18,816 nucleotides of DNA from Candidatus Omnitrophota bacterium (GTDB taxonomy: Bacteria > Omnitrophota > Koll11 > Aquiviventales > Aquiviventaceae): positions 1 through 18,816 of the forward strand of contig JACPXS010000098.1 of NCBI GenBank assembly GCA_016196415.1, read 5' to 3'. The notes under the pieces are model-generated. The model was not told the origin of the DNA, searched no databases, and was given only the letters and a program-made list of their open reading frames with translations. Below, piece by piece: positions 13,915 to 18,816 of this stretch (positions within the stretch are counted from its first letter, which is position 1; every line of letters begins with the position of its first letter). A program made the translations under genes and the position numbers.

Positions 13915-13946
13915 CACAACGCCCCGCGCTCATGCGGGGCGTTGTG
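13915..13946. terminator. Bidirectional terminator-like hairpin between elp3 and the ferredoxin gene
   Basis: A perfect 13-bp stem CACAACGCCCCGC (13915-13927) pairs with GCGGGGCGTTGTG (13934-13946) around a 6-nt loop. It sits between two convergent stop codons. There is no T-run on either side, so it may stop transcription weakly, or serve mainly as a 3'-end stabiliser. Confidence 0.75.
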
Positions 13947-13962
13947 GTGATGCGGGGGGTAA

Positions 13963-14277
13963 TTAATTCACGAGTTTGTTGCCGGGCCGTCGTGGCGGAT
14001 CGTTCTTGGGACGCTCGGGAGCCGGAGGGTTGTTCTTGAACGATGGCGTCAGCTCTTTGTTGACCTGGGCGTAGGCCTTGTCTTCATCCTCAGAGGCCAC
14101 GATGGCTCCGACGGGGCACTCGGGCAGGCACAACCCGCAGTTGATGCACACCTCCGGGTCGATGATCATGAATTCCTGGCCCTTGTGGTCGCCGGGATGA
14201 ATGCATTCAACCGGGCAGACCGTCGCGCAGACCGCGTACCGCTCGCCGAGACATTTCTCTGTGATCACATACGACAT
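13963..14277 (-). CDS. fdxA: 7Fe-type ferredoxin ([3Fe-4S][4Fe-4S])
   Basis: This 104-residue electron carrier has cysteines at 9, 17, 21 and 25 in CLGERYAVCATVCPVEC, and at 44, 47, 50 and 54 in CINCGLCLPECP. The CX7CX3CP spacing in the first motif is that of Azotobacter FdI-type ferredoxins. There, Cys9, Cys17 and Cys54 would hold a 3Fe cluster, and Cys21, Cys44, Cys47 and Cys50 a 4Fe cluster. A flexible Pro-rich, charged tail follows residue 80. GAGGAGG stands 8 nt before the ATG. A promoter lies at 14344-14315. It could supply electrons to the ferredoxin-dependent nitrite/sulfite reductase or the radical SAM enzymes of this window, which is inference only. Confidence 0.95.
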   Translation of the reverse strand: MSYVITEKCLGERYAVCATVCPVECIHPGDHKGQEFMIIDPEVCINCGLCLPECPVGAIVASEDEDKAYAQVNKELTPSFKNNPPAPERPKNDPPRRPGNKLVN

Positions 14278-14314
14278 GCTGGTGGCCTCCTCGGTTCAGG
14301 TCAACGTGTGCTCT

Positions 14315-14344
14315 ATCCTACACAGTGCCGTGGGCGCGCGTCAA
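14315..14344 (-). promoter_or_regulatory. Ferredoxin gene promoter
   Basis: The minus strand reads TTGACG (14344-14339), an 18-bp spacer and TAGGAT (14320-14315). The predicted leader of about 30 nt carries the GAGGAGG box before the ATG at 14277. Confidence 0.6.
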
Positions 14345-14412
14345 GACGGAGCCTCTTGGAATCCGCGAGCCGGCCCCCGCCGCCTGGGCGTCGAGCGCGA
14401 GGGCCGAGCGGC

Positions 14413-14643
14413 TCACTGATACAGGACGAGGTGCGAATCGGTGTCCCGCACCCCGTTGAGCTGGCGAATGGTCGAGAGGATGCCGGCGAATTCTTCGTAG
14501 GGCTCGGCATCGACGAAGGCGATCATGTCATGCTCCCCGGTCACCTGATACACCATCTTGACGCCGGCCAGCTTCGCCACCGCCTCTTGGACGGCGTGCT
14601 CACGGCCAGGCACCACATCGATCATGATGAAGGCTTTTGGCAT
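14413..14643 (-). CDS. Stand-alone Lrp/AsnC effector-binding (RAM) domain protein
   Basis: This 76-residue protein consists only of the RAM/ACT-like ligand domain of Lrp/AsnC regulators, without a DNA-binding helix-turn-helix. The fold is readable: a beta strand (KAFIMIDVVPG), a helix (EHAVQEAVAKLAGV), strands (VKMVYQVTGEHDMIAFVDA) and a C-terminal VRDTDSHLVLYQ strand. Such proteins form oligomers that bind amino acids or modulate partners, but the ligand here is unknown. The ATG at 14643 has GAGGTG about 5 nt upstream. Its promoter TTGAGT-N17-TAGAAT implies a leader of only about 10 nt. Confidence 0.85.
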   Translation of the reverse strand: MPKAFIMIDVVPGREHAVQEAVAKLAGVKMVYQVTGEHDMIAFVDAEPYEEFAGILSTIRQLNGVRDTDSHLVLYQ

Positions 14644-14659
14644 CGCGCACCTCGGCCGT

Positions 14660-14688
14660 ATTCTAGCGCAGCCTGCCGCTAAACTCAA
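14660..14688 (-). promoter_or_regulatory. Promoter of the RAM-domain gene
   Basis: The minus strand reads TTGAGT (14688-14683), a 17-bp spacer and TAGAAT (14665-14660). The ATG lies 16 bp downstream, with GAGGTG in between, giving a very short but not leaderless mRNA. Confidence 0.65.
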
Positions 14689-14694
14689 GCGCGG

Positions 14695-14723
14695 TTGCAC
14701 AGACGACCGGAAGAGCGTATCGT
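14695..14723 (+). promoter_or_regulatory. Promoter of the second aldo/keto reductase, leaderless geometry
   Basis: TTGCAC (14695-14700), a 17-bp spacer and TATCGT (14718-14723) are followed after 7 bp by the ATG at 14731. A palindrome CGTATC-GT-GATACG (14716-14729) covers the -10 box and the presumed start site, so a repressor could act there. A GGAAGAG box (14709-14715) lies in the spacer and would suit a GTG start at 14722 if transcription began further upstream. Confidence 0.6.
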
Positions 14724-14730
14724 GATACGT

Positions 14731-15843
14731 ATGGGTTTTGCGGGCGTCGCGTCCCCCTCAGCGACGGAACGGTTCCGCCAACGGTTCGCCGGCCTGCACC
14801 CGAGCCACTTCCGAGTCCTCCAAGATCTCTGGGTGTCCTCGATCGGCGTGGGGACCTACCTGGGCGATTCGAACGACCGGACCGATGCCCTCTACGCTGA
14901 GGCGATCCGAGCGGCGCTGTCCCTCGGCTGCAACCTTCTCGATACCGCCCTCAACTACCGCTGTCAGCGAAGCGAACGGACGATCGGGAGCGTCCTGAGC
15001 GCCGTGATCGCTGAGGGCTCGCTCGCTCGCGAAGAGGTGCTCGTGTGCACCAAAGGAGGCTACCTCCCCTTCGACCAGCAGGTTCCCTCCGATCCGGCTC
15101 GGTACTTCCTGGAGACCGTCGTCACGCCGGGGCTGGCGCCGTATGAGGAGATCGTCGCCGGATGCCACTGCCTCACCCCAGCCTACTTGGATCACGCCCT
15201 TGCCGCCAGTGTCGCCAACCTGCGCGTTCAGACCATTGACATCTACTACCTCCACAACCCTGAGCAGCAGCTTGAGGAGATCAGCCGCGACGCATTCCTC
15301 CAGCGTCTGGAAGCGGCGTTCGCGCTCTTGGAACAGCGCGCCCGAGACGGCGTGATTCGCTGCTACGGCCTCGCCACCTGGAATGGCCTTCGATGCAACC
15401 CCAAGGCGCGAGGCTACCTCGCCCTGGACACCGCGGTGGAGCTCGCTCGCCGCGTGGGCGGCCCGGACCACCGCTTTCGCGCCGTCCAACTGCCGTACAA
15501 TTTAGCGATGCCTGAGGCGTTCTCCTTTCAGAACCAACTCGTCGACGGAATCCCGATGACGGTCCTACAGGCCGCCCAGCGCCTGGGGCTCTCGGTCCTG
15601 TGTAGCGCAAGCCTGCTCCAGAGCCGGCTGACCCATCTGCCGGAGAGCCTAGACTCGCGCATTCCAGGATTGGCGAGTGCTGCGCAGCGCGCGGTTCAAT
15701 TTGTGCGCTCCACCCCCGGCGTGACGACGGCGCTGGTGGGGATGAAACATCGCATGCACGTCGAGGAGAACCTGGCCTTGGCCCGACAGCCCGTCCTCTC
15801 CGCGGAGTCCATTCAGCAGGTGTTTGATCGAACCCGGAGGTAG
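14731..15843 (+). CDS. Aldo/keto reductase family protein (divergent, N-terminally extended)
   Basis: This is a 370-residue aldo/keto reductase with an intact tetrad: Asp71 and Tyr76 in LLDTALNY, Lys108 in CTKGGY and His175 in YYLHNPE. About 35 extra residues precede the first barrel strand (VSSIGVGTYLGD), and the loop after the lysine (about 112-150) is long. It therefore differs clearly from the reductase at 3890-4960. The C-terminal GVTTALVGMKHRMHVEENL is the normal cofactor-binding region. The start at 14731 fits a promoter ending 7 bp upstream. A GTG at 14722 with a better-placed ribosome binding site would add only three residues. The substrate is unknown. It was probably followed directly by the lipoprotein gene before a MITE-like element entered. 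Confidence 0.88.
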   Translation: MGFAGVASPSATERFRQRFAGLHPSHFRVLQDLWVSSIGVGTYLGDSNDRTDALYAEAIRAALSLGCNLLDTALNYRCQRSERTIGSVLSAVIAEGSLAREEVLVCTKGGYLPFDQQVPSDPARYFLETVVTPGLAPYEEIVAGCHCLTPAYLDHALAASVANLRVQTIDIYYLHNPEQQLEEISRDAFLQRLEAAFALLEQRARDGVIRCYGLATWNGLRCNPKARGYLALDTAVELARRVGGPDHRFRAVQLPYNLAMPEAFSFQNQLVDGIPMTVLQAAQRLGLSVLCSASLLQSRLTHLPESLDSRIPGLASAAQRAVQFVRSTPGVTTALVGMKHRMHVEENLALARQPVLSAESIQQVFDRTRR

Positions 15844-15893
15844 CCCGTGCCCGGACGAGCGTCTTACGTGACCGAAACCTTTCGGCCGTTTCA

Positions 15894-16185
15894 TGCTCTG
15901 TCGAAAACCCCGTTCCAAGCTACGAGGGCCACGGGGCCTGCGACCGAGCCGGGGCACCCCGCCTCTCGGCGGGGTCGGCGATGGGAGTGCCGTACGCCGC
16001 AGGCGGAGGCCCGCTGCGCCACCCGCGTCCCTCCTCGCCCATCAACTCTCGCGCTGGTGCTGCGGGCGGCCGAAGGGGACCCGGCTTTGCCTCGACTACG
16101 CTCGGCATTCGTCCCGAGCGAGGCAACGCCGAGTCGAGGGACTCCGCGTCACCCGTGGCCTACTCGTAAGCTTTTCGACAGAGCA
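15894..16185. mobile_element. MITE-like hairpin element (copy 2), 9-bp target-site duplication
   Basis: The direct repeat GCCGTTTCA (15885-15893 and 16186-16194) exactly flanks a 292-bp element whose ends are perfect 14-bp inverted repeats, TGCTCTGTCGAAAA (15894-15907) and its complement (16172-16185). A second inverted section around TACGAG and GGCCACGGG lies further inward. The core, from CGGGGCCTGCGACCGAGCC (15932 on) to GCGTCACCCG, matches copy 1 at 9850-10050. Copy 2 also has an extra internal hairpin (CCTCGAC...GTCGAGG, about 16090-16140). No transposase is encoded. The right end lies 15 bp before the start codon of the lipoprotein gene. Confidence 0.85.
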
Positions 16186-16200
16186 GCCGTTTCAGCGAAG

Positions 16201-17205
16201 TTGAGCGCCATCCCGCGTGTCCCACGAGGGTGGCCTCTCGCCGCCGCGGTGAGCTGCTGGCTCGCCGGCTGCGCCGCCTCCCGGTCCATGATGGCCGTGA
16301 ACGCGACGGTCCTCGATGTGCGGGCGCAGCCCGAGACGATCATTCGGCCGGGCCTCCACGATCCCTTGCAGGAAACTCAACTGCTCTACGGAGAACGGGT
16401 GCGCGTGCTCACGACTCGGCGCGGCTGGGCTTGGGTGGAAGCCATCGAGCAGCCGGAGTTTTCTCACAACACGCATTGGCAGGGCTATCCCGGGTGGGTC
16501 CCCGCTTCCTCGCTCGTGCCGTGGGATCCGTTGATGAGACCCACGATCGTCGTGACCGAGAAGTGGGTCCAGGCGTGGGACGACGCCTTCACCCTCACAG
16601 CCTCGCAGTGGCGATTTCCTCTCGGCGCACGCCTGAGGGCCACCGAGATGGGAGGGCATCTGTGGAACGTAGAGCTGCTTGACGGAACCATCGTGTGGAT
16701 CCCCGCAACCTCGGCCCGCTCCCTCGCAGAGCTCCGCGCGCTTCCGGTGCCTCGGCAACGCCAACTGATCCTTCAACACGCCCAGCTCTTGGTGGGTGAC
16801 GAGTACGTGTGGGGCGGCCGATCGCCGCATCTGGAGGGTACGGGCCGCGCCGTCACCGGCGTGGACTGCTCGGGCCTGATCAATCTGGCCTACCGCGCCG
16901 CGGGAATCGATATTCCGCGCGACGCCCACGAGCAGTTTCTCCGGGCCAAGCCCATCGCACAACTTCAACCCGCGGATGTGATCTTTCTCTCTGAGCGCGC
17001 CAACCCCCGACACATCGTGCACGTCATGCTCTATGCCGGAGCCGGAGACGTCATTGAGGGCCCCGGGACCGGCTTGCGGGTTCGTCGGGTCGCCCTCACC
17101 GCACGATTCGGGCTGCCGCTGGACCAGGTGAGGCCCGGGGCCGTCATCGAGGGACAAACCGTCTTCTTTGGCGCGTACTTGCCGCAATCGACGGCGCCAG
17201 GCTGA
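16201..17205 (+). CDS. NlpC/P60 family peptidoglycan hydrolase, predicted lipoprotein with SH3-like domains
   Basis: The protein of about 334 residues is predicted to be exported and lipid-anchored. The N-terminal signal contains PLAAAVSCWLAGC with the lipobox LAGC and acylated Cys24. Two bacterial SH3-like modules follow (about 30-110 and 115-180), the first around ERVRVLTTRRGWAWVEA. A linker precedes the NlpC/P60 papain-like domain (about 195-320). Its catalytic Cys223 lies in GVDCSGLINLAYRAAG and the histidine in IVHVMLYAG is at 274. YVWGGRS precedes the cysteine as usual. The likely substrate is the peptide stem of peptidoglycan (gamma-D-Glu-diaminopimelate bonds). The start is a TTG at 16201, chosen because the signal peptide begins there. 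The open frame continues upstream only through the inserted mobile element, and no good ribosome binding site is seen. Confidence 0.85.
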   Translation: MSAIPRVPRGWPLAAAVSCWLAGCAASRSMMAVNATVLDVRAQPETIIRPGLHDPLQETQLLYGERVRVLTTRRGWAWVEAIEQPEFSHNTHWQGYPGWVPASSLVPWDPLMRPTIVVTEKWVQAWDDAFTLTASQWRFPLGARLRATEMGGHLWNVELLDGTIVWIPATSARSLAELRALPVPRQRQLILQHAQLLVGDEYVWGGRSPHLEGTGRAVTGVDCSGLINLAYRAAGIDIPRDAHEQFLRAKPIAQLQPADVIFLSERANPRHIVHVMLYAGAGDVIEGPGTGLRVRRVALTARFGLPLDQVRPGAVIEGQTVFFGAYLPQSTAPG

Positions 17206-17277
17206 ACTCGCGCCACCGCAGCGTCACGGATGAGATGATCTGATGCGCGACCCGACCCGAATGGGCGACAACCGCTG

Positions 17278-18435
17278 ATGCCGGCGTGGGGGGTGATTAC
17301 GCGGCTGGTGGGCCTGGTGGCGGCGATCCTCATCGCTAGTCGCCGAGCCGCCTGCCAAGGCCTCTTTCGCTGGCTGCCGGCTCCGTTGTGGTGCTACGTG
17401 CTACCGGCCATCGCGGTCGCCTGTGGCTGGCTTCCACGAATCCATCCGGGGTATCGCCTGCTCACCGATCAGTGGCTTCCCGTCGCGTTAGCCTTGCTGC
17501 TGTTGAGCGCGGATCTCCCTGCCGTGATCCGGGCAGGCGGCCAAGCATTAGGGGCGGCGATCATCGGAGCCGCGGGGATCGTCGCGGGGACTTCGCTTGG
17601 CGTGTGGGCTCTGCAGCATGTATTGCCACCCGAAGCCTGGAAAGGCGCGGGCACCTTGGCGGGGACGTGGACCGGAGGAACGATGAACCTGTTGGCGCTG
17701 CGCACAATCCTGGCCACGCCGGAGCGCATCTTCGCTCCGCTCATCCTGGTGGACGCGATGGTCGCCTATAGCTGGATGGCACTGCTGGTTGCGGCCTCAG
17801 GGGCTCAAGCCCCGGTGAATCGGTGGCTGAGAGCCGCCCCGATGATCGAGCGCCGCTTCGATAGCAACTCCAACGCAAGCTCACGCAGCGTCTCCTGGGC
17901 CATGCTGGTCACGGCTGGCGTCCTCGCGTTGGGCCTGACAGAAGCTGCGCGCCTGCTCTCCGTTCGATTGCCCACCACCATCATCGCGAACTCAGCGACC
18001 GGTTGGGTCGTCTTATTGGTGACCACCGCGTCAATCGGCCTGTCGTTCGTTCCTCGAATCCGCCGCCTCGCAGCGCACGGCGAGCGGATCGGGTCCCCCT
18101 GCCTGTACGTTGTGCTCGCCGCCACGGGAGCGCAAGCCAATCTGGCGGCGCTGCGCTCGGCCCCGGCCTGGTTGATCGTGGGCGCCGGCGCGGTCCTCCT
18201 GCACGGCGTGGTATTGCTGGGGGCGGGGCGCGCGTTTCGTATCCCGCTCGGAGTGCTGGCGACGGCCAGCCAAGCCAATATCGGCGGGGTGGTCTCCGCT
18301 CCGTTGGTGGGCTCGGTCTACGGCCAATCCCTCGTTCCCATTGGGCTCGTGCTGGCCATCGCGGGGAACGCCGTGGGCACCTACCTCGGGGTCCTCTCCG
18401 CAATGCTATGCCGAGTCTTCATGGGACTGCGATGA
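17278..18435 (+). CDS. DUF819 family integral membrane protein
   Basis: This 385-residue protein is very hydrophobic, with about ten predicted transmembrane helices, for example near 5-20, 38-55, 65-80, 90-115, 150-170, 208-225, 240-255, 295-320 and 350-380. Family-like features are the GTLAGTWTGGTMNLLAL segment near 125-141 and the repeated ATASQANIGGVVSAPLVGSVYGQ region near 327-349. Members of DUF819 (YjcL-like) are inner-membrane proteins of unconfirmed function, often considered transporters. The start at 17278 has no strong ribosome binding site. It follows the lipoprotein gene by 72 nt and may be co-transcribed. Confidence 0.88.
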   Translation: MPAWGVITRLVGLVAAILIASRRAACQGLFRWLPAPLWCYVLPAIAVACGWLPRIHPGYRLLTDQWLPVALALLLLSADLPAVIRAGGQALGAAIIGAAGIVAGTSLGVWALQHVLPPEAWKGAGTLAGTWTGGTMNLLALRTILATPERIFAPLILVDAMVAYSWMALLVAASGAQAPVNRWLRAAPMIERRFDSNSNASSRSVSWAMLVTAGVLALGLTEAARLLSVRLPTTIIANSATGWVVLLVTTASIGLSFVPRIRRLAAHGERIGSPCLYVVLAATGAQANLAALRSAPAWLIVGAGAVLLHGVVLLGAGRAFRIPLGVLATASQANIGGVVSAPLVGSVYGQSLVPIGLVLAIAGNAVGTYLGVLSAMLCRVFMGLR

Positions 18436-18463
18436 TCCCTTGAACCCTAAGCCGACGTCAGTT

Positions 18464-18511
18464 CGATAGAGAGTTACTTGCCAAAACGCGCTTGACAAAC
18501 CGATAGAGAGT
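18464..18511 (+). promoter_or_regulatory. Tandem operator-like direct repeat CGATAGAGAGT
   Basis: CGATAGAGAGT occurs at 18464-18474 and again at 18501-18511, 37 bp apart. The first copy lies upstream of the -35 box. The second lies between the -35 and -10 boxes of the promoter of the last gene. This placement suits a repressor or a DNA-looping regulator. Confidence 0.5.
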
Positions 18512-18521
18512 ATTTTATGTT
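18492..18521 (+). promoter_or_regulatory. Promoter of the last, secreted-protein gene
   Basis: A consensus -35 box TTGACA (18492-18497), an 18-bp spacer and TATGTT (18516-18521) lie in an unusually AT-rich stretch. The predicted leader of about 60 nt ends with a strong GAGGAGG box before the ATG at 18590. Confidence 0.65.
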
Positions 18522-18589
18522 ATTATCGTGTTTTTTAAGAAACCCTATGCAACGATGAGAGTTAACAGGGGCTGAGGAGGACGTTCTCC

Positions 18590-18816
18590 ATGCGACATGC
18601 GCAAGGGCTGATCGGGCTCCTGGGAGGAGTGGGGCTGTTGTTCAACGGGAGCCTGCTGCGCGCCGATGAGCCGTCTTCCCAGAAGCCCACGCCTGCCAAC
18701 GAATCCGCCCACAACGAGTTCGAACTGAAAGAGCCGTGGCTTGAAGCCATACCGGTTCCAGCCGATCCGGAACTGGAGGCGCAGATTCAGGAAATCCAGG
18801 AGGCGCTGGGGGCCAT
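18590..18816 (+). CDS. Unrecognised exported protein (N-terminal part only)
   Basis: About 75 residues are visible before the window ends. MRHAQGLIGLLGGVGLLFNGSLLRADEP looks like a cleavable signal peptide with a possible cut after LLRA, and there is no lipobox cysteine. The mature start is polar and acidic (SSQKPTPANESAHNEFELKEP). It then continues with PADPELEAQIQEIQEAL, which could begin a helical or coiled-coil domain. GAGGAGG lies about 9 nt before the ATG. The strong promoter and paired operator-like boxes suggest an abundant, regulated product. No family is recognised. Confidence 0.8.
   Translation, partial: MRHAQGLIGLLGGVGLLFNGSLLRADEPSSQKPTPANESAHNEFELKEPWLEAIPVPADPELEAQIQEIQEALGA

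Noticed and set aside
6085..16041. Shared CCCATCAACTC at 6083-6093 and 16030-16040 as a conserved block of the mobile elements
   Set aside because: The two occurrences lie at non-equivalent positions and orientations relative to the core, so chance similarity is more likely.
15847..16200. N-terminal extension of the NlpC/P60 protein by about 118 residues
   Set aside because: The extra residues are translated mobile-element sequence. A signal peptide with lipobox begins at the TTG at 16201, so the extension is not part of the gene.

Overview
This is a GC-rich bacterial chromosome segment with short intergenic gaps and genes on both strands. No rRNA, tRNA, CRISPR array or phage gene was seen. 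The gene set is core and redox metabolism: a siroheme decarboxylase next to a siroheme reductase, a bacterial Elp3, a 7Fe-type ferredoxin, Tpx, YgfZ and peptide deformylase. This suits an environmental Gram-negative-type bacterium (a lipoprotein signal is present), possibly of a Nitrospirota/NC10-like lineage. That placement is a guess from gene content; nothing in the window fixes the taxonomy.

Layout. (1) 1-5772, minus strand: one long operon reading radical SAM protein, aldo/keto reductase, fused siroheme decarboxylase (AhbA-AhbB/NirDL type), ferredoxin-dependent nitrite/sulfite reductase, DsrE-like protein, MoeB/ThiF-like adenylyltransferase (cut by the window edge). It links siroheme chemistry with reduction of nitrite or sulfite and sulfur handling. 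(2) 5799-8720, minus: a hybrid histidine kinase (REC-HisKA-HATPase-degenerate GGDEF-REC) followed by a single-domain response regulator. (3) 8897-10081: a small unrecognised ORF and tpx (minus), then a promoter region split by a MITE-like element, then ygfZ (plus). (4) 11194-12188: def and a small acetyltransferase (minus). (5) 12183-13859: elp3 (plus), divergent from the acetyltransferase. (6) 13963-14688: ferredoxin and a stand-alone Lrp/AsnC effector domain (minus). (7) 14695-18435, plus: a second aldo/keto reductase, a second MITE-like element, a lipoprotein NlpC/P60 hydrolase and a DUF819 membrane protein. (8) 18464-18816: a strong promoter with a duplicated operator-like box and the start of a secreted protein.

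Three things stand out. First, three hairpin elements (5948-6096, 9850-10050, 15894-16185) share a GC-rich core. Two of them have exact 9-bp target-site duplications, yet their terminal inverted repeats are unrelated to each other. Second, many genes have a readable -35/-10 promoter with 17-18 bp spacing, and in five cases the ATG lies only 7-9 bp after the -10, which predicts leaderless mRNAs. In the acetyltransferase/elp3 pair the two leaderless promoters share one palindromic -35 hexamer. Third, elp3 carries an in-frame palindromic insert that resembles the palindromic elements known inside Rickettsia genes.
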